A stretch of 64,000 nt of DNA, taken from positions 62,001-126,000 of the forward strand of contig JBLDXI010000036.1 of assembly GCA_047495785.1 (NCBI GenBank), in the 5' to 3' direction. Shown one piece after another: positions 1-9,223 of the stretch. Numbering within the stretch: the first letter of the stretch is position 1; each line of letters opens with the position of its first letter. A model generated the notes under the pieces. The model was not told the origin of the DNA, ran no database searches, and saw nothing but the letters and a program-made list of their open reading frames with translations. The DNA is from Lepidodermella squamata. Its lineage: Eukaryota; Gastrotricha. A program made the position numbers and the translations under genes.

Positions 1-280
1 GGTGATGATTCGCCAATTTCATGGTGATTTTATTGTAGTTCACCTCATGAAAAAAAACAACCCATAACAAAAATAGAAATATTATCGATTATCGATTATC
101 GAAAATAAAAATCATCTGATCGGCACTAACATTATATTTATGGAAAGTACTGACCACGGATGTCTCAAAAATAAAAAAAATTTCATCCCGGTTTTTTCGT
201 GTGAATTCGAGTGACCCTCTCAATTTTCCCGCCAAATTTAAAATGCGAAATTTAATAATAATTCGATTTGATAATGAAAC

Positions 281-648
281 CTCGATTTCATCAGCTGAGC
301 AGCTCGTCTTGCCAGGCAAACATCGCATGTTGATTGTTTTGTAATTGAAACAGCTTCGAGCCCACTACAAACAATTATTAATAATAATCTGAGATAGAAA
401 GAATCAAATGAAACTAACTCCAGTTTTGCACGCTGACAAAGTCGCATAGGTTCCTCCGAGCTGGGAGGAAAAAATTATTAGGAAAAATGGGGTCAAATTT
501 GGGGTACCTGATACTCCTGAAGAATCGAACACTGTGTTTTGCAGCCATTGAACGCATCGTTCGTCCTCGAGAAGCATCGCACATACGTAGAAGCATCGGC
601 TGCTTGAATCAGTGCAACGATAACGCAAATAAACGCCAATGGTATCAT
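281..648 (-). CDS. Secreted cysteine-rich protein, first three exons (gene A, runs off left edge)
   Basis: Exon 1 (508-648) starts MIPLAFICVIVALIQAADAS, a clear signal peptide, followed by the motif RCFSRTNDAFNGC and ending LQEYQ at a GTACC donor. Exon 2 (419-460) is a 14-codon exon ending ACKTG. Exon 3 (281-364) reads WARSCFNYKTINMRCLPG and ends DEIE before a GT donor. All three exons are phase 0 and match, one for one, the first three exons of the three-CTLD gene at 12740-17367. The remaining exons should lie left of base 1, though I could not recognise the expected 72-base fourth exon in bases 1-280. Such N-termini precede CTLDs in the paralogues, so this is probably the start of another secreted lectin. 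The function is unknown. Confidence 0.7.
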
Positions 649-890
649 CGCGGGGAAATCGTGATTTTAAAATGAATAAAGAAATAAATAACACATTGAA
701 ATGAATGAAATAAAACGCTCATTCAATTTCCGCTGCGAATTTAGGTCGCGTGTTCACGGGTTGTTTATTTCGATAAACGCCAACCCGTGGCGACTTGCCC
801 TGAATAAAGTGTCCGTTTTTTTAGTCACGGACTATGCTGTTATATTCAGGTGATGAGATAAATGTTGTGATCTCGATTAACAATGTAGAA
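508..890. repeat. Segmental repeat copy 1 (upstream region plus exon 1)
   Basis: This stretch, which holds exon 1 of gene A and about 240 bases upstream of its start codon, is repeated in diverged form at 4996-5345. Shared landmarks include AAATGAATGAAATAAAACGC, a TTATTTCGATAAACG block and a GTGTCCGTTTTT block followed by GTCACGGAC. The upstream similarity suggests that a promoter and first exon were copied together. Confidence 0.75.
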
Positions 891-966
891 TATAGAGCCA
901 TTTTCTAGATAATAATGCTTGAACCTGCTTCGATTTATTCAAAATAACTTCTTTTTGATATTAGAC

Positions 967-1050
967 CAGCGGTTCCCAAACTTTTTGTCTCGTAGGACAC
1001 AGCAGTGTCCTATAAGAATAGCTCGTAGGACACCTTGATAAAATAAAGCA
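967..1050. mobile_element. hAT-type MITE end fragment
   Basis: The sequence CAGCGGTTCCCAAACTTTTT is typical of hAT-family terminal inverted repeats in animals. A palindromic TAGGACACAGCAGTGTCCTA follows. I found no matching second end nearby, so this is a fragment or a heavily diverged element. Confidence 0.5.
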
Positions 1051-1153
1051 ATTTGATTGGGAATGGATAACAAATGTTGAGTTACAAATTGATTGCTTGT
1101 GTAAATTGGTTTTTGATGGCAAGGGAGCTCAATATTTATAAAATCGCTAAAAT

Positions 1154-1252
1154 AAATTGCGTAGACCTAATCCTGTAAATCGTAGCCAAACTGTAAAGTG
1201 TCACCTGTGCACGCACTATGTAAACAAATCGCGTAAAGTGTAAACATAAATG
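1154..1252 (+). repeat. Left terminal inverted repeat of the MULE
   Basis: It pairs imperfectly with 3927-4025. The best block is GTAAAGTGTAAACATAAATG, against GCAAAGTGTAAACAAAACATG in the reverse complement of the right end. Confidence 0.65.
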
Positions 1253-1397
1253 TGAAGCTGTAGCCAGATGTAGTAAATTGCAAGCTGAAACAATTAAATT
1301 GCCACTCTATCCAATTTTATTATTAAGAACGAGAAATTGACGAATTTTGACGACTTAATGTCCTCGCAATTAAATGAAGTCACAAATCAGACATAAA

Positions 1398-3787
1398 TTA
1401 GGCATTTCTACCCCCTCTTCCGCGCCTTCCGCCGCGGACACCACGACTTCCACGACCACCACCACGAGTACCACCACGAGCCCCACGACCGCCGATGGCC
1501 AAGCTGGTACTCTCCGGACTAGGAACAACTGAAGCAAGCCTGCCACCACGGCCACCACGGCTACCACGGCCACCACGGCTACCACGGCCACCACGGCCAC
1601 CACGGCCTCGCTTGACCGGAGCTGTAGCCCCGCTGCCTTCTTCATTTCGTTCTTCATCTTCATCAACCTCGTTTGGCTTGGCACGAGTTGGCTTTTTCGA
1701 CCGCTTGGACTGCGGCTCTTCAACAGTCACGACTTGATCGGTCTCCTGGGCCTCGTTCGGTTGCGTTTCTAGGGCGAATTGCGTCTCCTTGGGACGGCCT
1801 CGACGCCGCAATTTTTCTACCTTTTGCTTTAACCTGGCGGTGTTGGGCGGAACAAATTTCTTCGGCAAATCGCGAATCGCCACTCCAAGGGAGTGCACAC
1901 AAATGTGCTGTTTTGCGAAGGTTACGCACGAACAGGAAAATCGCTCACCATTGCGCGTAACACAGCTGTAATTAAGGAAATAATTACACAATCATAGCAA
2001 TTAAGACACAATCACTTACCAATAATCGAGAATAAAGCTTTTATAGCTATTCCACGTTGGCCACGAACACTTTTTAAGGCTTTTCATGTACGAACAAGCC
2101 TCTTGTTTTGTGATTTCGTATTTAAAATCGGCCGGAATTTTTCGGAAGTAGCGCTCCGGCTCTTTGATGACTCGATGCCATCTCGACGGTCACGTGACCA
2201 CTTTGGAATGATTTCATCGCAAATCAGATTAAGCAATTCACGCAACGGCAAGCGCTCACGCAAGGTGTGCAACTTCTTTATCAAATTATTGTACGATTCG
2301 ATGCCGTTGTTGGTAGACGGTAAACCGGGTGCGTTGCCCTCCTACCAACAAGCGCGACTGGCGTAGTCAAGCCATTGACCTTTGAAGTAATGCAGAAACC
2401 GCTCAGCCTCCGGAACTGCCTCCCATCGGTTCAAGAACAACCGACGCGCCTCGACAAACATAGCTTTTGATCGCGCGACCTGTAAAATCTTAATATCTTC
2501 TTTTACGACGTCCCTCAGCTCGGCTGGTAACAACTTCAAGTGCTTGTCCACGTTCATGTTGACATGGGCCCAGCACATCTGCTGTAACAGCTCCTCAGAA
2601 TACGCGGCCTTACCAAAAACGGCTTCAAGTGCATTAGCGATCGCATCCGCTCCGTCGCGCACCCCAACAGCAGGTTGGCGCATTGCATCGCCTTAAAGAG
2701 AAGAGCAAACATCATTCAAATTAATCACTCTCACAGCGTCTCACAAACCGGTAATAAGCGGATATTGGTCTTTTACTGCGCGGAAAATGGCCTCGAAGTC
2801 GTATTTTGTCTCGCCGCTACAAACTGCCATCGCGGTCGGATGAAACTGATTGTTCTGGTCACTAGTCCCAACCATCAAAACCGGGAAGCCCATCCAGGTC
2901 AGCTTGTATGTCCCGTCGGCATGAAATGGCCCGTCATGCTGGTGAAAGGCCAGATTGCGAGGAGAAGAAATGACTATCCGAAATTCCTGCTTATCGGTTG
3001 GGCGGAAGCTGGGCTTCGTCTCCACGTGTAACACGTGAGCTTTCTCAGGATCGGTCGGAACGATTCGGCGGGTTTCTGCAAAATCGACGAAATCCTCGAG
3101 CTTGAATGGTTCAGCGTATATTTGGCCGCCATTGCGCAATTTTCTGAGCTCATAAGCGATTTTTTCGGTTGATATCGTATCAATAATTTCGCTCAAAGCA
3201 GGAATTTTGCGAAGATAATTCTTCATGTCTTCCGGCTTTTTGATTAAAGCCATTTCATAGCCCTTGAAATTGAATGATTTTCAATTTGGATGTTGAGAAT
3301 TTAACGAAATTGAACATACTTCTTTGATTTTCTCGACCACATTTGCTGGTAGACCACGGCCATATGACTCATGCCCAGAGTGGTCGCATTCAGTCGCGTA
3401 CAGTGAGACCGCCTGCTTGTCTGGGTGTAGGTGGTAGCAGATTTCGGCAAAACACGTCCGGCCAGCGCCACCGCCGCCCCGGCCACCCAACGGGCAATGA
3501 CGCTGATGTTTGGTCGTTCCATCTTTTAGGACTGTGACCTTACTGTAGCTCCAGTCACTGAACCCATGTTCGGCTGCCATGGCCTTGGCATGCTCATGCG
3601 CCAGATCGTAACTGTCGAATGTTTGCACGTGAAACCAGGTCCTCTTGGTCACTGTTTTAGCCGGCTGTTCGGCCGGTCCCATAAGGTTCTCGTTGTCGTG
3701 GTCTTGGTCTCGGCCATCAACATTTTCCGCCTCGGCATCTCCTTCCAACACAATGTCCTCCGGGTCAAGATCGTATTGCTCATCCAT
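1398..3787 (-). pseudogene. MULE transposase with SWIM zinc finger, inactivated
   Basis: Exons are 3320-3787, 2749-3262, 2020-2691 and 1398-1965. Exon 1 encodes an acidic N-terminus and a cysteine/histidine DNA-binding domain (HCPL, CFAEICYHLH, CDHSGHE) of the FLYWCH/WRKY-like kind common in animal MULEs. Exon 2 carries the catalytic core with HADGTYKLTWMGFPVLMVGT. Exon 3 continues the core (CWAHVNMNVDKHL). The last exon has a SWIM finger (CSCVTFAKQHICVH) and a long arginine-glycine tail. An in-frame TAG at 2342-2344 sits where the frame should continue as CW-x-EGNAPGLPSTNNGIES, and a frameshift near 2190 separates DEIIPKWSRDR from KEPERYFRKIPADF. The gene is therefore probably not functional, unless these are sequencing errors. 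Confidence 0.85.
1405..1612 (-). repeat. GGN-rich minisatellite encoding the RGG tail
   Basis: Tandem CCACCACGG/CTACCACGG units encode an arginine-glycine-rich C-terminal tail on the transposase. The units are short and nearly identical, so their number could vary by slippage. RGG tails often bind RNA or DNA, but a role here is inference. Confidence 0.75.
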
Positions 3788-3926
3788 GACAAGTTTACGT
3801 TATTTCAATTATCAACTGCGATTTTATGAGTGTGGATTACAGCTTGCGGTTTTCGGCGGCGACTTGAAGTTTCGCGCTACGATTTACACGCTTTGTCCAC
3901 AAAACACTGGTTAAGGTGGCGCATCG

Positions 3927-4025
3927 CATGTTTTGTTTACACTTTGCGGATTAAGGTAGCGCGCGCACACACTTTGAATGACACTTGTCAATTTTGAGAG
4001 ACTACACGTCTTGACTACGCAACTT
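3927..4025 (-). repeat. Right terminal inverted repeat of the MULE
   Basis: This is the reverse-complement partner of 1154-1252. The shared blocks are listed under the transposon entry. Confidence 0.65.
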
Positions 4026-4115
4026 AGGCCACCCTTATAAAATCCCGGTTAACGCCAGCGAAGCGAGACAATTTTTAGAATTCGACACTGAAAAACGACG
4101 CATAACATTTTAAAA

Positions 4116-4663
4116 AGCTCAATTCCGGGCCCATATTAGACCATCTTCCGGCCACTAACCCAACACCCGCAATCGAATCGATTGCACCACAGGTTCCGCA
4201 TGAATAACAGTCACAAATAATTTAACTGATTCGCATGAAACAAGTCCTGATTTTCAACAAATTTAAAACCGCACGCAAAGATGTTGAAGGGTTACTTTCA
4301 AATATCGCGTCGGTATTTATGCCAACAAATAATTCGGACAATTCTCTATCGATTGAATATATGGTGTTCTCGCTCGAAAAAATTGAAATAAAAAATATTT
4401 ACGCGTACCTTAAATTTTGCGCGCTAGTTGAGAGCGCGCGCACGCGCAAATGGAAAGTTGGAGTGCTCGTAAAACCTTTTAATTTAAATTTTTCTCGCGA
4501 GATGCCAGAAACCGCTAGAATATTTGACATCAGCGCGCGCGGCCGAAATGTTGTATAAAATTTTCGACTTGTCGTTCGCGCGCGCACAAGTCCATTTTTA
4601 CCCTCTAATTGCGCAACCGACGCTTGGGAGCCGGACGGAACTAATATGGGCCCGGAATTGAGC
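4116..4663. mobile_element. Non-autonomous MULE-type MITE, copy 1
   Basis: The ends are inverted repeats beginning GCTCAATTCCGGGCCCATAT, and both are flanked by ATTTTAAAA (4107-4115 and 4664-4672), a 9-base direct repeat as expected for Mutator-like target duplications. The palindromic nature of that 9-mer weakens the argument slightly. The interior matches the reverse complement of the element at 53317-53946. An open frame of about 107 codons inside is not conserved in the other copy and is not called. Confidence 0.75.
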
Positions 4664-4995
4664 ATTTTAAAATGAGGTAACGCCTTGGGGTTTTTCCAGA
4701 AATGCACTCATCAATTATGAAAGTTCAACTAATCATGTCGTTAGGTGCAATCTGTAACGTTTTTAAATAACAGGGGAGATAGGCCAGTTTCAAAAATTCT
4801 ATCATTTATTGTCTCAGAGATTCAGCCATACCACGCGGAAAACCGGTTCCCGTCCGGAGGATTTCATAAAATAATTTATAAATTATTCAAGTAAACCTAA
4901 AAATTCTTTGAATTCAAGATTTTCAGGCATGTTATTCTTTTTATCGCTTTTGTGCGTACCCCCTAGCACTCAGACCTAGTCGGAACCCTGAGAGC

Positions 4996-5345
4996 ACCTG
5001 ATACTCTTGAAGAATCAAGCATTGGGGTTTGCTGCCATTGAATGCGTCATTCGTCCGCACGTACGTAGCAGCATCGGCTGACTGAATGAGACCGATAATA
5101 ACACAAATAATAGCCAATGTTGTCATTCATGTAAAATCGTGATTTTAAAATTAAAAAAAAAAAATGAATGAAATAAAACGCTCATTTAATTTCTGCTGCG
5201 AATTTGAGTCGCGTGTACAGGGGTTGCTTATTTCGATAAACGGCATCACATGGCTTGCTCAGACTAAGGTGTCCGTTTTTGAGTCACGGACAAGCATGTT
5301 AAATTCTCAAAGGGATGAGATGAGTTTCGATTAACGATGTACAGC
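4996..5345. repeat. Segmental repeat copy 2 (upstream region plus exon 1)
   Basis: This is the diverged partner of 508-890, in the same orientation, and includes the relic exon at 4998-5126. Similarity stops near the sequence GATTAACGATGTA. Confidence 0.75.
4998..5126 (-). pseudogene. Relic first exon of a secreted cysteine-rich gene
   Basis: The exon reads MTTLAIICVIIGLIQSADAA and ends LQEYQ before GTGCTC, like exon 1 of gene A. It has lost the CFSR codons and one cysteine has become serine (NGSKPQC). No downstream partner exons follow. It lies in the second copy of the 508-890 segment, so it is most likely a dead partial duplicate. Confidence 0.7.
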
Positions 5346-6114
5346 AAAACTACTTTCCTTACCTTCGCTACCCAGGACTCTTATCTTATCACAAAAACAA
5401 CTTTCATCCTTTTCTTTTTCTTTTAACCATAAACGGAAATAGGTACGATTTTTTAGGAAATTTCGAATCAAACCATCGCGTATTTTTGATCAAACCGAAA
5501 CAGATGATTTGGAGTAGTTTCGATCGATTCGAAAGCGCCGAGGATTCGATGAGGTCCATCATTATTTAGCGATAATTAACGCTTCGTTATTAGACTGCTG
5601 TGGGTCGTGGCCTGGCAAGAATTGTGATCATTTCCGCTTTATTGCACTTCCGCTTATTGGCTCTCATTTCAACTTTGAACATTTTGAAAACCGAAACGAA
5701 TGGAAAATTGGAGAAACGTTGCAACGATAACCTACGCTTCTAATCTACTAGCGGCCGCTGAACGGTTTCACTACGAAAGGGAAACCTCTTGAGTCTTGAG
5801 TTATATCGGTTATAGAAGTGTTCAACGTCTTTTTCAAAACGTTTTTGGAATGTACAAAATTTGGAATGTTTTGACAATTTGACCTCACCGACATTTTTAT
5901 TGCGTTATTGGTGATGCCACGTAGCAGTCGCGTGCCCAGCTAGCGTATATGTATTCTCGTTTTTTTCCATCCTTGAATTATTTTATTTTCGTTCCAATCG
6001 CGTAGTTGATTTTCATTGCGCAGTTAGCTTCGTGTCAATTTGTTATGAAAGACTTTTCAACTTCAATTGCAAGTTTGTGTGTATCTTTAGACCTACAATT
6101 TTAATCTTGAAAAA
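5346..6114. other. Intergenic, no gene recognised
   Basis: AT-rich sequence upstream of the zinc-finger gene. It presumably contains that gene's promoter and 5' leader, but I see no convincing core element, repeat or open frame. Confidence 0.5.
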
Positions 6115-6754
6115 ATGGATACAGGGGTGTTGGATCTATCGCGAAAAAAGGCGACTATCATTTCAATTACCACGATAGCACCATGGGCTTCCAAGGTAGC
6201 AGAGTCAAACTTGGTCACATTCAGCTCAGAGCGTAGATCAGCTTTTCAACCTTACTCAACGACTCGAACCCCATGTGAAACTGCACCATTTAGTTCCGAA
6301 GATTCCCAGAGGCTGCTGGTAAGGTTCAGTAAATTTTATTATCACGTTGCTGATCATCTTGTTCTTACAGGTCAACCCTTTATCCGAATCTTGCGTCGAA
6401 TTGGAGTCAAATTTGAACACCAAGAAGCCTTTGAATTCAGTTTTTGTATGCGATTACTGTCCCAAACGCCGGGTTTATACCACGCGTAACGGCTTTCGGC
6501 TTCACGTTAGAGCGCGCCATTTCGAGAAATTTGCCATGACGTGCTTCACGTGTTCGCGGCTGTTTGAGAACGCCGCTCAGCTGCGAATTCACTTGTATCA
6601 GCACAGGAGATCAGCACAGCTTTCGACCAAACGAGGCTCGGCAGCATCGCAAGTAAATTTCTCGCCCAAAGGCTCTTTGAACTCGGAGATTTATTCCCCT
6701 GATCGAGTCTCGCCAAGTTCAACCATTGATGATGAATTTATAGAGGTTGATTGA
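6115..6754 (+). CDS. Small two-finger C2H2 zinc-finger protein
   Basis: Two exons, 6115-6318 and 6371-6754, separated by a 52-base GTAAGG...TTACAG intron, join in phase into a protein of about 195 residues. Two C2H2 fingers lie in the second half: CDYCPKRRVYTTRNGFRLH followed by VRARH, and CFTCSRLF with HLYQH. The N-terminus reads MDTGVLDLSRKK; VLDLSRK resembles the PxDLSxK motif that binds the CtBP corepressor, but lacks the proline. An AATAAA lies at 6814-6819, about 60 bases past the stop. This is likely a nuclear DNA-binding regulator. The target is unknown, and the CtBP link is inference. Confidence 0.8.
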
Positions 6755-6829
6755 AACGAATCCAGATGAGAATTATTGGAAAAATTGTTGATATGACTCA
6801 AATTTACTCGAATAATAAAAGCTTTATAG

Positions 6830-8650
6830 CGCCTTAATTTCTAAATGGTTTTTGAAGAGTTTTGAGTTTAAGATTAGTTAGAACCTAAAATCCAACTATC
6901 ATGGGAAGGTTGGTTCGGAAACCTTATTCCAGCCTTGCCACTGGAACCTTTTCGGTCAATCGCCTTAAAAAAGGCTGAAAATCTCATGGCTTATCGAATT
7001 TTATGAAATTATAGCTCTTCAACCATAATTTTTGAGGTTGTCAAACTCGACCTCGTTGACTATGCCTTCGTAGGATGAGCAAGTTAGATTAAGGTAGTAA
7101 TACTAACCAAAACAATATAAAATTCAGCTGGCAGCAGTGTTCCGATTTTTGCCCACTGGACCACGCTCAGTGGCAGACACAAAAAAATATTCCTTATTAA
7201 AACCGTTGAGAAAAGGGGTAGGGGTATAGTTAATTGGCGTACACTTTTACCTTATGAACCTTATGAAGCCAGCCAGGTTTAGGGATTTCCCGAGTTGAAA
7301 ATTCGCAAATTCGTGCTTTCATATCGAAAATTTGCTCGCTTCGCTCGCTGATATCTATTTTCCTTTTGTTTTCCATTCTCCTAAGCCAACAGTTCCCATT
7401 CTCATTAGACCCAATTTTCAATGATCTGGGATCTGGAATCGGTCCGGAAGGAAGTTAGGAGACCGAAAATTCCTTCCTTTTTATAGAAAAAACCAGCTTC
7501 GAGATGCTCATTTTTCGCATTTTCAGAGGCGAATCGCCGAAAAATCGGCTCGCTACGCTCGCATTCTAGTCCATTTCGTTTGTTTCCCTGATTTCATAAA
7601 AGGCAATATAAAAGACCTTACTCCTTACTCCCCTAGAACAGCATTGAAGACTTCAGGCTTTCAGCTTTGGGAAATAGCATCTGCAATTTTTCAATCGCCT
7701 ATTACCTAGTTTCGCGAATTATGCGAACTTCGAACCAATCTACAGCAGCTTAGCGAAAAAAACGAAAAGAAATCAAAGAAATTCCGAATTGGCGTACACT
7801 TTTTCGCAATTTTTTTCCAGTGGCAGACACTGTCGAGTCGCGAAAAAAAATCGGAGGACTGGCTGGCAGACAGGCAAGCTTTGGTCATTATCCTGGGGGA
7901 AAACGTTTTTCATCCGTCTTCCGAATTCCGAAAGTCGCACACTGGTGATTTGGTTTCATTATGTTATAAATAAGGCTATATTAAGAAAACAATTATAGCT
8001 TGATCAAATTCAGGTTCATGAATTGATGGGCATGTCTTGAACTTCGGCAAAAGAAAAACCAAGGCCATTCCAATGACTTTCGAATTGCCCCTTGCAGGGA
8101 GAGAAGTAGCGGAGAGACTGGGAGTACGGTACTCCCAGTTCACCCGGCCTCAGTGCTCCGAGTACGGGGGAGAAGAGGGGTAAACAAACCTCTTTTTCGT
8201 CTTCCTCATTTTAGTTCATTCATTTTTCATTCAGGTATCCTCATTTTCGTAAATCTCGTCTTGCTCCGTTCAGATTGGAATTTATTTTTAATTTACTTGG
8301 GTAGCATTTCAACCCATCTTTCAACCCATCTGTCTCTCAGAAACATGGTATACTTTTGAGAGACAACATTGAATCAGTTCCTATGATGGGAGTAAATTTT
8401 TCGTGAAGCTTTGATGACATCCTTGCCTTTTAACTATTAATTCCGTTTCAAGTGACTTTAGGAAGTTGGATCAAGTATCATTTTATAAACCCTCATTTTC
8501 CGACTTCTGCTCCGAAAAAACCGATGGCAATTGAGTCCGTGGATATACTTTTAAAACAATAAAGCATTTTTAGATTTCGATTTCCGATACTTTGAAGTTA
8601 CTCTGGCCTTTTGGATCATAAGGATTTTATTCATGTTTCATTTAAACGTG
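6830..8650. other. Intergenic region with short dispersed repeats
   Basis: I recognise no gene here. AATTGGCGTACACTTTT occurs near 7231 and 7789, and CAGTGGCAGACAC near 7169 and 7817, suggesting a decayed repeat. A CAGTGCTCCGAGTACGGGGG sequence at 8151 resembles one end of the small hAT-type MITE found at 57128. From about 8370 onward the sequence is homologous to the region upstream of the second pseudokinase-ankyrin gene (from about 21110). Confidence 0.5.
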
Positions 8651-8651
8651 A

Positions 8652-8882
8652 TACTGTATACGACGTAATTTTCGTTGTGTTTTTATTTTCGTGATTTGGG
8701 GTTTGGGGCCTGTACTTTAATTTTCGTGGGTTTTATTTTCGTGGTTACATCTGGCAACGAAAATGAAATAAATGGAGGTTTTAAATTTCGTGGTTTTTAT
8801 TTTCGTGGTTTTTGACCTCGATAACGAAAATTTCCGCCATAACGAAAATTAAGTCGCAACGAAAATTACGTCGTATACAGTA
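8652..8882. mobile_element. Mariner-type MITE with TA target duplication
   Basis: Terminal inverted repeats of about 25 bases begin TACTGTATACGACGTAATTT on both ends. The interior repeats TTTTCGTGG-like motifs. The paralogous region upstream of the second pseudokinase-ankyrin gene (about 21,450) has the same flanks but no insert, with a single TA at the site. That is an empty site and supports a TA duplication. Confidence 0.85.
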
Positions 8883-9223
8883 CTATTTGTTTTATTTTTT
8901 TATTCATGAGTTTCATATCCATGAAAAATGAAATCGTTGGAAAGCTCAGCTTCCCATTCTATGGAGATGCAAGATGAATAAGATTCAACGAAGTAGAGAT
9001 ACAAGAGTTCTCTGTAATACCGGCGAACCTCTCCCTGAGATTATGGTATGTTTTGAAAATTCAGCGCGTTTCTGGCAGATATGATATGACGAGCGACCGC
9101 GGTATCGCCGATTTCTTATCGCTGAAACTGCAGAGAATGAGTCTGATAATAATGTCACTCATTTATTGAAATGTTGTTCCTATTTCTGCCTGCTTTTCAC
9201 TCTTTCACAATTTCAGCTTTGTG

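Larger units (their letters stand above)
1150..4025 (-). mobile_element. Mutator-like (MULE) DNA transposon with degenerate long TIRs
   Basis: A split transposase gene on the minus strand is flanked by diverged inverted repeats of about 100 bases (left about 1154-1252, right about 3927-4025). Both ends share TTGCGTAG, AAGTGTCA and a GTAAAGTGTAAACA-like block in the same order when one is reverse complemented. Long TIRs and a MULE-plus-SWIM transposase are the family hallmark. Similarity fades gradually outside these limits, so I could not fix the outer ends or find a target-site duplication. The element appears dead because the transposase carries a stop and a frameshift. Confidence 0.75.

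Noticed and set aside
4235-4558. Open frame of about 107 codons inside the MITE
   Set aside because: The matching region of the second MITE copy is not open in the same frame, and the sequence resembles no protein.
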